A stretch of 64,000 bases of DNA from Diprion similis (lineage: Eukaryota > Arthropoda > Insecta > Hymenoptera > Diprionidae), in assembly GCF_021155765.1 (NCBI RefSeq), contig NC_060117.1, positions 3,362,001 through 3,426,000 of the forward strand, written 5' to 3'. Below the pieces are notes generated by a model that was not told the origin of the DNA, made no database searches, and saw only the letters and a program-made list of their open reading frames with translations. This document shows positions 12,961 through 23,909 of this stretch, in pieces. A program made the translations under genes and the position numbers. Each line of letters starts with the position of its first letter. The stretch's first letter is position 1.

Positions 12961-14777
12961 TCGGTTGAAGGATTCAAAATATAAACATGAAAGAATCTGG
13001 ATTTTAACTTCTGAATTACTGATTGCAGACTTCCAATGTAGAATATCGAAGCTACGTACCTACGTTAATTTGTATTTGCTGCAGAATAACGACGAGCATC
13101 AGAACAAGGAAGCAACCGCGGGTAACTGAGAAATATCGGTTGCCGGAAATGAGGCTATAAGTTGATTGGTAGTAATCAACGAATTGCATTGAAACGCGTT
13201 TTTTCAGGATTTCAAATTTGACCTATAAAATTATCTTATTTCGAGAATTATTAATTCTTTGTCAAACATCACACACGATTATAATATACTATCTTTTAAA
13301 CAAAATTTACAAAGCATTACATGAGGATGCAAAGTCCCCGGACTTTGGGGAAAAAATGTGCAACGATTCATTCGGAGAATTCTTACTCAGTAAAAAATTA
13401 TAGCAATGGAAAAAGTCGTGTCCGGAAAAAAATTATTTATTTTAAAATGACCTATCTGAAGAATCGATTGTCAGTATACAATCACTGGTCTAAACGATGA
13501 TACATTACAACTGTACAACGAAATTCCAAAACTTATCAGCACTATTTTTGCGATTCCGATTACAAGCATCAACAGCCTGCCTCGGTCTGATCAACATAGA
13601 CAACGAATTGAACGGCACAGAAAACGAACCTTTTTTTTCAATTCAACTTCAATAGTTACGATGTTGTCGAATAATAGCATCGGAAGAATGTCACAAAAAC
13701 AATTTCTACTGATTTCTGTGTTTTACAAAGGGACGTTTCACTTGATTCTGAGGTAATCAAAATATCAATCAGATTTCATACGTGGATAAAAAGTTCACGA
13801 ATTTTGAATACGATACCTAATTCTTCTTTCAACTATACTCTTACAATTTTTCACTCTATGCTTAGAACTGACTAAATTTTCTCGCAAATGTATGACAAAT
13901 ACTTGTACAGTTTTTAAGGGACATAAACCTGGAGGAAAATTGAACGAAATCTTCATCATGCTCGTCAATCTTTCAGGTTTTGATATTTCTATTTTCAGCT
14001 CTGCAATACTTCAATAGTGTTTGGTATTTTTTCGTCTTAGAAAATTGTAAAAGAAATATGCAAACATCTTTCTAGGCCTCTAGGAGCTTTATTATTTTGC
14101 ATTTCAGTACCTACAACCGCTTCGATAAACAATTGAATTGAATTGAAGATGCTAATCAACTTTCAATCCATTCAATACGGATCGATCTACGTAAAACGAA
14201 ATTAATCTATAAATGTATTCAATCAATCGTTTCTCATTCCCTATTCCCTTAGTGAAGTCTCTAAGTCACGCTCTACGAGATAAAAATTCTATCCTACTTT
14301 GTTTCCATTTCTACCTTGACTTCCGCGTCATCAGTAGTTTTTTAATCTTCATCATCGTTTCGATGGGTATAATTCAAGCGATAACGCTTTTATCAAGATT
14401 GCGAAATTTTTTTTTCTATTATTTGTTACACCGTACAGGAATTACTGACATGAAATTCAGCGAGACAATGGAGTCATTAAATTGCGATGAATACTTGCGA
14501 AACCGTATTCACAAGTATCACGGACGATATCCAAGAGATCTGATCACAATCTTATCGTCTTATAGCAGAATCATACTGAGGCTTTTGACACAGACTGTCT
14601 CTAGACGCCATGAGACGCGCTCGACGGTCGTCAATGTCTCGTCGATCGTTTTGATTGTCAGTTTGAAAAATCATTTGACGAATATTGTTGGTAAAAAGTT
14701 TCGAGTTTTATTTCCGTTTTTATGACTTGTTAGGCTCAATTTTTTTTTTTTTTTTTGGATTCAACGCGGCATTGAGG
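12961..14777. other. 5' flank of T3
   Basis: Non-coding. From about 13500 onward it is a direct duplicate of the region upstream of T4. The frame at 14213-14725 is a chance frame within this flank: the T4 counterpart does not keep it open. Confidence 0.5.
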
Positions 14778-15250
14778 ATGTTCTCTTCGTGGAAAATCTG
14801 CTGTAAGTCAATTGTATCTTCTGTATGCATGATTTATAATTTTATCATGAGAAAAATTAATTACGTAGATAATGACGAAGTATTCAAATAATAATTTTTG
14901 CATTAATATCTTCGTGAGTGAATAAGAAACTGATCTCTTGATTTTTATTTGCAACCATTCATCTTTGTTTATCAGTATTAGCGTGTTCATAAAGAAATTC
15001 GTTCATTAACATCCCACTCATTGAGGTAATCAAATCGTAAATCAATAGAAATCAGAACACCACCGCGTACTTCAAATTTTATATCTAGCAATCAACTATT
15101 CGAAAATATTTGTCGTTGTAAAATGTACTACTCCACTCGATAATAAATCATCTTTCCGAGACCGAATTCGAGTGTCTCAAAGTCAAATAACCTTATTGTT
15201 TAATCACTGATGTTACATCCTCAATAATCTTTGCAAGCCCCTTTCGCTGA
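13500..15250 (+). repeat. Segmental duplication, T3 copy (pair with 17340-18760)
   Basis: This block covers the upstream flank, exon 1 and the first part of intron 1 of T3. It matches the same block of T4 in direct orientation about 3.6 kb downstream. The best stretch runs from about 14690 to 15060, where the two copies differ only by scattered substitutions across exon 1 and the intron start. Confidence 0.7.
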
Positions 15251-16710
15251 TAGTAGAAATAGGGCTTATAATATCTAGGCGTTAAAATCTTCTTTACATA
15301 CGAATTGAATATGAAAACTAACAATAAAGAAAAACAAACATTTTCTTTGGCGGAAATTTAGTAAAAACACAATCCGTACCAGAACAGAAAATCGTTTCAA
15401 AGCTTTAGTGCCGACTGGCGGTCACATGATTGAAATTACCTAACAAGCATTTAGGCAGATTAAAAACTATATGACGTGACAGAAACGTTGATGTGAAAAA
15501 GGGCTTTCACTGAACAAGTGTGAGCATATAGCCAACTTATTTTAATTTGAATTTCAAGGTTCACGAGTACCCCAGCGATGGGTGTTCGCGGTCATGGGAT
15601 GTCTGGGACTTACGAACGCGTTCTGTATGCGCATTATCCTTAACATAGGAATCACTGAGATGGCAAAACCAGTCGACACATCCAATATTACGAGTCGAGA
15701 CGACACGTGCCCGGCAGTGAGCTCAAGTTCCTCGACTTCTAGTCCAAGCAGTGGCACCTACGACTGGGACGAATACAAGCAGGTGAGGAACTCTTGATGG
15801 GGGTGACGATTAACGAGGGGTCGCGATTGAGGAGAGCTCATGATGATCAGAATCATACCACAACCTCACCTCACGTGATTCCTGTGCACGATGTACAAAG
15901 TATTAAATGTACGTTTGTATTTTAAACAGGAGTTTAAAAATTGAATATCATTTCAGGGTATCATCCTTTCAAGTTTCTTCTGGGGTTACGTCCTCAGCCA
16001 AATACCGGGAGCTATACTGGCTAACAAGTTCGGCGGAAAGTACGTCTTGGGTATTGGCATCTTGTCCACGGCGATATTCACCATGCTCACACCATTGGTG
16101 GTCGAAACGTTCGGCGCGACGGGTCTAATAGTCGGCTCTTCCCATGCTTGCGATGTGGCTCAGCGCCCTCGCCGCATCCTGGCTTGCCGACTGGATGATA
16201 GTCGCGGGCAAGATGTCAAGGACGAGGTTACGCAAGGTATTCGAGACCATTGGTACGGTTGGAGCGGCGGTTCTCTTCGTCACCGCATCCTACGCCGGGT
16301 GCGACCGCATCCTCGTCGTCACCTTCTTCACTGTCGGAATGGGCCTGACGGGCATCTCGTCTCCCGGCTCGGGGGTAAACGCTCTTGATCTGAGTCCCAA
16401 CTTCTGTGGGTCTCTGACAGCCATTGCTAAGCTAGCCGGGTCTCTCGCCGGCGTCGTGGCGCCCTACGTGGTCGGCGTAATCACCCCAAATCAAACGCTT
16501 CCAGAATGGAGAATCGTATTCTGGATCATGTTTGTCGTTCTATTCGTGTCAAATATGATATTTGTACTGTGGATGGATGGAGAAGTCCAATACTGGAATG
16601 ACCCGAACTTCAGGAACCGTAAACTGACGGATGTTAACAGTGAAAAACGTATCGATGGAGACCAATCATCCATCAGGCGATCGGAATCATTACCTGGAGC
16701 ATATTTATGA
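14778..16710 (+). pseudogene. SLC17-family transporter pseudogene T3
   Basis: Exons 1 (14778-14802, MFSSWKIC) and 2 (15559-15782) look normal, with correct splice borders and phases. Exon 3 begins at 15957 with GIILSSFFWGYVLSQIPG and stays in frame to TGLIV near 16133. There it jumps directly to the sequence of TM8. Compared with T2, about 503 bp are missing (equivalent to 8665-9167), which is not a multiple of three. The normal downstream frame (16144-16710) is still open to the usual stop, but the ribosome would enter another frame and stop at 16388. Other odd changes are PGAILANKFGG for PGGILADKFGG and DEYKQ for DEYTQ. The lost part covers TM4-TM7, so even a frame-corrected product could not be a full carrier. 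Confidence 0.88.
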
Positions 16711-17339
16711 TCATCACATATTTGTTACCTGTTTTTTTCAATCTCACTAATTAGCCTGACTAATGCCTCCAGGATATTAGGTTCTTATTTTCTTCGGACC
16801 TACGAACACTGATTCGACTCAAGGTGTGAAAATCCCACTTCAAAGTCGAGAAATCATCTAGAATCTTACGAAACAACTATAGGCACAAATTCATTCATTT
16901 CAATCATGAATTTATACTATTGACCTCAACTTGCGTTCAACATCTCAAAAAAAAAATTTTTACTCAACTTTAGTGTTAATATTAAAACAGCTAGAATGTC
17001 AGCTGTCAAAGCACGACTTTTCTCTGCAGTAGTAAAAGTTTTGCAAGTACAACCAAGATTGAGATTGATCATCAACATGAGCAAACGGAGTTGAGAATTT
17101 TTTTATACAATTCGTGATAACGTTTAGTTTTAACTTTTTTGTAGTTAGGGTAGAATGATTCACGAATTGAAATGAGTTCTCTACGAGTAATTTATGGATG
17201 AAATTAAACCGTTTCGCAAGCTTTTTTATGATTAAAATTTGAAAAATCATTGCAGTAAAATATTTTTGTATTAACAACCTCACAAATTATACCGTAACGT
17301 GTTAATCTTACAAATCTACATATAATGAACGACGCGATG
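16711..17339. other. T3 3' flank
   Basis: Non-coding; resembles the 3' flank of T2 in scattered blocks (for example near 16800-16840 and 16980-17040). No gene seen. Confidence 0.5.
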
Positions 17340-18760
17340 ATTCGGTGACAATTGTACAACAGAATTCCAAGAAATTTTCAGCTCAATTTTTACGATTTAG
17401 ATTACGAGTATCGACAACCTGCCTTGATCAGAGTAATAGAAATAACGGATTAGACAGCTCAAAAAATTGAACTACATTCTACTTTCAAAACTCCGTTACC
17501 GTCGCGAAATTGCATTAGAAAAATGTTATAAGAGAAAAATTTCATTGATTTCGTTTTTTTAACTGGTACGTTTCACTTTATTCTGAGATACTCAAAATGT
17601 AAATCAGCTTTCAGATATGAACAAGAAGTTCTCGATTACTGAAAACGATGTCTAATTTTTCTTTCAACTCTACTTTTACAATTTTTACCTTCACACTCTA
17701 GAACTGAATAATTTTTCTTGTTTTTTTTTCAAATGTGTAAAAAATACTTTATTTTACTTGTCATTATTTTGGGCATTTGCTTTTCAGTACTCAGCCTTGC
17801 ATTATTTCTCTGGTGTTTCAGTTTAATCCATCTGTCGTTCTAGACATTTAGGAATTTTCATCTATTTGTCAAAATGTTACATTTTATTCTTTGACTCTGC
17901 AGCGCTTGCAACCTGTTTAATAAACTCTTACGCAATTAGACTTGCTAATTAAACGTTTTCATCACGTTTGTAAATACTTGTTTCATATATTACGTACGGG
18001 AGTTAATGAAATGAAATTGAAAAAATGAAAACAATTGGACCACCAAATTGCGACAAGTACTTGTGAAACCGCTTTGACAAGTATCAAGAGCGACATTAAA
18101 GCCATCTAATCACAATATCAACGTCTGATAGCAGAATCATACTGAGTTGTTCGATGCAGACCATCTCGAGGCGCGGCAAGTCGCATTGGACGGTTGTCTA
18201 GTCTCGTCGACCGTTTAATTGTCAGTTTGAAAAATCATTCGATAGATATTGTTGGTAAAAAATTTCGTGTTTCATTTCCGTTTTTATGATTTCTTTCGTT
18301 CAAATTTCTTTCGATTTAAGGCAGCATTGAGGATGTTCTCTTCGTGGAAAATCTGCTGTAAGTCAATTGTATCTTCTGTATGCGTGAATTATAATTTTAT
18401 CATGAGAAAAATCAATTACGTAGATAATAACGAAGTATTCAAATAATAACTTTTGCATTAATATCTTCGTGAGTGAATAAAAAACTGATCTCTTGATTTT
18501 CATTTGCAACAATTCATCTTTGTTTGCCAGTCTTAGTGTGCTTATGAAGAAATTTGTCCATTTATATCGCACTCTTTGAGGTAATCAATTAAGGCATCAA
18601 TGGAAATCTGAAAACAATCATATACTTCAAATCTTATCTTCAGGAATCGAGTATTGAGAATTATTTTTCTGTGTTACAATTGATACTACAATTTATAATC
18701 AATAATTATTATATTCAGCAGTACTAACCTCGAGTGTCTCAAAACCAAATAATCTTGAAA
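17340..18760 (+). repeat. Segmental duplication, T4 copy (pair with 13500-15250)
   Basis: Direct repeat of the T3 upstream flank, exon 1 and early intron 1. Similarity fades at about 18760 within T4 intron 1. Confidence 0.7.
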
Positions 18761-21700
18761 CTTATCAATCCTCTATACTTCCGTGAATGAATACAGCTAA
18801 AGACTGGATTTGTATTTTCTTCAAAGTCCATTTTCTTGTTCACAGTGTTGTGATTTCACCACAATTCACCTGATCTTCTAGCTTGTGTGAAAAACTAATT
18901 GGTGACCTAGTAACGGATTTTTCTGCCCCTTAAACCTAACGCCGAATAATATAAAATATGTGTCGTCACGACTTTCCCCCTCTCCGTTGTCCGTTCCGTA
19001 TTTACAGCTAAGCGACGACGAAATGTCGTCACTTATCGAAGATTTAGGCGAACCGGCCACAGTGCCGGACAAGTATCATTTAAGGTGCTTATAAAGAAGC
19101 ATTGTACACCTCGAAAACGCGGGGAAGCAAAACTCCTATACCGCTTAAGCGATCAGAGTGAAACTTCGGCAATTGATGCCTTATTTTGGCAAGAAGTGGA
19201 GCGTCTTTTTACTTTTTCAATATTTGGAAAAAATTTTTATAGATTGGTAACCACCCACAGAAATTGGCCAAATTTTCACAGTCACACGGAATGAATCGAA
19301 CCATCCGGTATGATGCCACTCGGCGGTGATGAAACACACATTTTAGGCCCAGTCCCATGAGATTTGATGGTGAAATGACGAAATGGCAGCTGATCTAGTT
19401 TTCGATTACGAAGTACACCGAAATTTCATTTTGACGACATTTGTTAGCAACCTTTCATGCATGTCGGTAATTTTTTACCGACCTTACACGCATACATTAC
19501 CGGCATGCGCGTAATGTCGGTAACAAATCCCGCCAAAATGAGATTTCGGCACTGGGGCAGCCTTACGAAAAAATTATAAAAATCGAGAAACACTTATCAT
19601 GATATAAAATAACAGTTTGCAATCGTCTCCCCAACCCCGACAACAAATCAGTATTCTGGAAATTAGTTTTACTGATTTTTACGCTGGACAGTTTATACCA
19701 ACATCAAAGTAGTGAAAATCATTGAGTGATGAGATTTCTCCGGATTCTTTCCAGGTACTCGAATACCGCAGAGATGGATACTTGCAGTGATGGGATGTCT
19801 CGCTGTTTCCAACGCCTACTCGATGCGAATCTGTCTGAACATAGCCATCACGGAAATGGTGCTAACGGCTGAGGCATCGAATAGCACAAGTTCCGACGGT
19901 ACGTGTCCAGTATCTGAGTCCACATCCTCGAGTTCGAGTAGCAAAGGCACTTACGATTGGGATGAATATACGCAGGTGAGTTTGACCCCGTTTTGTCATT
20001 GATGAGGTTCAGGTTTGACGATCGCTGCTGATGGAAGAGCGATCATCGTTATCGGACCACGCGTCAAGTACTACTGGCGTCTACTTCAAACCCAACACAG
20101 GCGCTTAAAGTAGGTTCTATTTCAATTCAATTTCTGACCTTACCCTTTGAAGCTGAAAACGTCCGAAATTTTGCGATTTACTAAGTTTAGACTGAAAATA
20201 GGGTCCGTTTAGAACCTATTTTAACCCTCCGGAGGTAGGGTTAAACCTGCTTATTTGAAACTATCTTCTGACGCTAAAAATTCTATCCTGTTGATAAAGT
20301 TCCATCGATTCGGGTTGATTATAATTGGAATACAAAAAATAAGATAAAATCGTATGGAATTGGTTGACACATGCGTTTAATCGTATTTTCTGTATATTCA
20401 ATCAGTTAAAGGGTTTTTGTACTCGCAGGAACGTTGATTAAATACAGTTGAAATGCGATACTTATTTTTCAAATCTTCTTGAAACTTATCAAGATTATGT
20501 CGAAGTAGCACTTGGATCATTCATTCCGAACACTTGAATGTAGCTGTAATAATATATCTACAGAAAAGGAGTTACAGGTACAATGCAGATTGAATAGCAT
20601 CAAAATAAGTTCAATCGTCTACTGAGAGCGTCAAAGGAGGGTTTGGTACTTTAATTTTTAGGACTCGGGCAGTTTCAGCGTTTTAATACTTACTGAATAC
20701 TAAAAACACTGACAACCCATGACTACTTTTCAACGAAGCTTGTACATGCAATTTATCAGAGCTTTGAAGACATGTTTTTAACTAGAATTATACGACCTGT
20801 CGACTCCTGGAATCACTTTTCAGGGTATCATCCTGTCGAGTTTCTACTGGGGCTACGTAGTGACCCAAATACCTGGAGGAATACTGGCGGACAAATTTGG
20901 AGGGAAGTACACCCTCGGTATCGGCATTCTATCCACGGCGATATTCACAATGCTTACACCATTAGTGGTCGAAGCGTTCGACGCAACGGGGTTGATAGTT
21001 CTCCGAATTCTGATGGGTTTCTGTGAAGGATCGACTTTCCCTGCTGTGAACGTGCTCGTAGCCCAATGGGCACCACCAGAAGAGAGGTCGAAAATCGGGA
21101 CGGTGGTGATGGCAGGAATACAGGTTGGTACGGTGCTGGGAACATCCTTGTCCGGAGTCCTGATCCACAATTCCTCGATGGGCTGGCCGGTGGTCTTCTA
21201 CGTCTTCGGAGCCTTCGGCGTGGTCTGGTTCCTGGCCTGGATTCTACTCTGCTCCAGCTACCCGGACTCGCACCCGTTCATATCCGATCAGGAGAAGAAG
21301 TACCTTCACGACACGATGGTCGAGCACACGCAGAAAGAGACGGGACGGACGCCATGGTGGCAGATCCTGACCTCGGCGCCGATGTGGGCTTTGATGATCG
21401 GTAAGATCGGCGAGAATTTCGGCTTGCAAACGATGGTAACTGACCTTCCGAAGTACATGAGCAGCGTCCTCAAGTTCTCGATACAGACGAACGGCTTCCT
21501 GTCGGCTCTTCCTCTTCTCGCGATGTGGCTCAGCGGCATCGCCTCGTCCTGGTTAGCTGACTGGTTGATAGTGACGGACAGGATCTCGAGGACGAACCTG
21601 CGCAAGGTCTTCGCGACCATCGCCTCCGTTGGACCAGCGGTTTTCCTTGTCGCCGCGTCCTACGCCGGCTGCGATCGCATCCTCGTTGTGACCCTTTTCA

Positions 21701-22074
21701 CCATCGGCATGGGCCTGATGGGCCTTATCTTCCCAAGCACCATGGTTAACGCTCTCGACCTTAGTCCCAATTACTCGGGGGCGCTGATGGCCATGACGAC
21801 GACGATTGTGGGCTTTGCTGGTATCGTCGCGCCCTACCTTGTCGGCGTTTTAACGCCTAATCAGACTCTTCAGGAGTGGAGGATCGTCTTCTGGATCACC
21901 TTCGCGGTCTACTTGGTCACGATCATGGTCTACGCCATCTGGGCGGACGGTGAAGTTCAGTACTGGAATGACCCCGACTTCCGGTCTCAAAGGCTGCAGG
22001 AATCCGATAATGAGAAACAAGGACGTGGGTATCCGTCGACACCCAAGCACCCAGATCAATTGCCATCCGTTTGA
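18333..22074 (+). CDS. SLC17-family MFS transporter T4 (3 coding exons)
   Basis: Predicted 498-residue 12-TM carrier. Exons: 18333-18357 (MFSSWKIC), 19755-19975, 20824-22074; introns are 1397 and 848 bp. TM1 has Arg33 in SMRICLNIAI. The TM1-TM2 loop is Ser-rich with a SNST glycosylation motif and ends YDWDEYTQ. Exon 3 starts GIILSSFYWGYVVTQIPGG. TM4 keeps both key residues (Arg143 and Glu150 in LRILMGFCEG). WAPPEERSK, LPKYMSSVLKF, NALDLSPNYSG and WRIVFWITF follow, and the tail contains YWNDPDF. The CG-rich third positions of exon 3 contrast with the AT-rich introns, typical of a constrained gene. The first intron contains an interspersed repeat (19083-19560). A candidate AATAAA lies about 220 bp past the stop. 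Confidence 0.92.
19083..19560 (+). repeat. Interspersed repeat with palindromic core, copy 1
   Basis: Starts at aaggtgcttataaag. It is closely similar to 48664-49152 over about 330 bp, then enters a palindromic part (about 19398-19550) bounded by inverted arms containing ATTACGAAG/CATTTTG and CAAAATGAGAT. The core between the arms is in the opposite orientation relative to copy 2. It lies within T4 intron 1 and has no coding potential, so it is probably a MITE or composite of MITEs. Confidence 0.7.
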
Positions 22075-22291
22075 TTGTAGTTTGCAATCGTCTTATCTAT
22101 GTATTCATTAGTCTTAAGCCGTCAAGGTCATATCGTGTTACGAACCTTCACGTACGTACGTTACCTGTATAGTCAGTTCGCAGATCAAAGCCACTTTTTT
22201 TTGTCACCGTTTGACATTTTCATTCCGTCTTTTCTCACACTTTCCTTGGTAACAATGACTTATATCAACAGTTGTAAATTAGACATATTGT

Positions 22292-22297
22292 AATAAA
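22292..22297 (+). terminator. Candidate polyadenylation signal of T4
   Basis: AATAAA 218 bp after the T4 stop codon. Confidence 0.5.
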
Positions 22298-22539
22298 AGG
22301 ACAGTCAACGAATTGCGTCTAAGAGAATGAATGAGTTGTCCGTATGTATTAAGCGAACGTCGAGTCAAAGAAGTTGCAGAGCGAAGAATAATGGAATAAT
22401 CGAGTCGAGCCGGGTGTCGGGCATGTGGTCTCGACATTTCTATTCTAGGGTCTCGACGTCTTCCGATCGAGGAGAAGGAGACGGTCAAGAGACCATACAT
22501 GCACACCAAGGGATGAGCCAAGCGTCGGGCACTTTAGTT

Positions 22540-22700
22540 TGACGTCTTCACGAGCGGAGCGCTGCGGCACCATGTTCGTGCCTAAGACTAGCCAGTCGCG
22601 AGCATCCGCGCTGCGCATGCGCAGCGGCGAGTGAGCGCGCGGCGCGAGGCTAGTTGGACGGGCGAGAAGCGAGCGGCGAGTCAGTCTACGACTAAGTTCG
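22540..22700. promoter_or_regulatory. CpG-rich patch with perfect NRF1/Ewg-type palindrome
   Basis: Strongly CG-rich island in AT-rich surroundings. It contains CTGCGCATGCGCAG at 22611-22624, which matches the binding palindrome of the NRF1 / Erect-wing family. An arthropod initiator-like TCAGTC occurs near 22682. No coding gene starts clearly on either side, so it may drive a non-coding or unannotated transcript, or be part of a mobile element's promoter. Confidence 0.4.
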
Positions 22701-22759
22701 GAGAGAGTAGAATGGAAAAACGAGTGTGACAAAGACAAGGGTCGCTTTCCTCTACATAC

Positions 22760-23225
22760 GTCACACTGCCTCTATTAATATCGTCACGAGATTGCACGTA
22801 CAATGACATTGATATGTTTTTTATTTATCTAACGCTTGCTTGTGGTCGAAATTACATATATGGGTCCTGATAAGTTTGTTAATTTAATTAACGTTTATTT
22901 TATTGAAAATCCGAATACGCAGTGCGCGCGCCAAAATTTGTGCTGGCCCAGAGCGTTAGGAGCCCTAAATCATATTGCTACGCTCCTGAATAGAAAGACA
23001 CGAAGATTGACCTCCACCGATCGCCATCTCTTTCTACCATCCGGCTATATTCTAACGGCCTGAGCGTAATCTATACTATACGTAGATGAAGCGGATGTAC
23101 ATATATGGACACAAAGTACTCCAGTTAAAGTATGGAGGCTGACTGTTATTGGAGCAATATTCGATGGTCAACAGCCACAAATACTTCATCGCGTGCTTGA
23201 ATTATTCAAACAATGACAAAGAACA
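22760..23225. other. Spacer without supportable gene
   Basis: The short frame at 22836-23063 shows no recognisable domain. The sequence composition resembles a decayed mobile element but no ends could be set. Confidence 0.3.
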
Positions 23226-23640
23226 TGTAGTTCGGTGTCTCTCTCTGATTTGGTTGAGACCCATGTATGTTGTAGAACATTGAAAACTAAGAGACACGTA
23301 TTTTTTTTATCTGCGGAAAATCGGTTTTAAGGGGTGCTAATGACCGCCAAAAATGGGCACTCAAGGGGGTGATTTCTTGACGCGCTTCATGTATTTGAAT
23401 GAAACTAACACTGAAACGTTTTTTAACGAATAGAAAAACTTCAGTGTTAGTTTCATTCAAATCCATCACGCGCATCAAGAAATGACCTCGTTGGGTGCCC
23501 ACCTTTGGGGGCCATTTTCAACCCTCTAAACCGTTTTTCCACAGATAAAAAAAAAGTACATATCTCTTAGTTTTCAATGTTCTACAAAATACATGAGTCT
23601 CAATGCAATCAGAGGGGGACACCAAACTGATGTAGTTCGC
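23226..23640. repeat. Long hairpin (foldback) element
   Basis: Two arms of about 190-200 nt are reverse complements of each other, separated by a loop of about 24 nt near 23417-23440. The inner arm is nearly perfect (GAATGAAACTAACACTGAA against its complement). The outer arms share blocks such as AGAACATTGAAAACTAAGAGA and GTGTCYCYCTCTGATT. Non-coding. An RNA copy would fold into a near-complete hairpin. Confidence 0.8.
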
Positions 23641-23909
23641 CAATTCACCTTATCCGCTGAATTATCATAGTGGTTTTAGTTACGTTGACTAACAACTTAC
23701 TTACATTACCCAACTTTTGATTGTAGCTAATATGTCATGTTTGAAAATGAGATAATTCTTAAAAACTAGATACCACGAAATGATTGCAATTAACTCTTAG
23801 TATACAGCAGTTATCCTCGAGTATAATCCTTGCCTTACTAAAGTGTCCAACTGACCAAGTCTTCGGCAACGACTTAATCCATTGGAACATTAGTATTTGT
23901 ATTTAGATA

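Noticed and set aside
14213-14725. A 170-residue open frame upstream of T3
   Set aside because: The duplicated region before T4 does not keep the frame open, there is no domain, and composition is that of AT-rich spacer.
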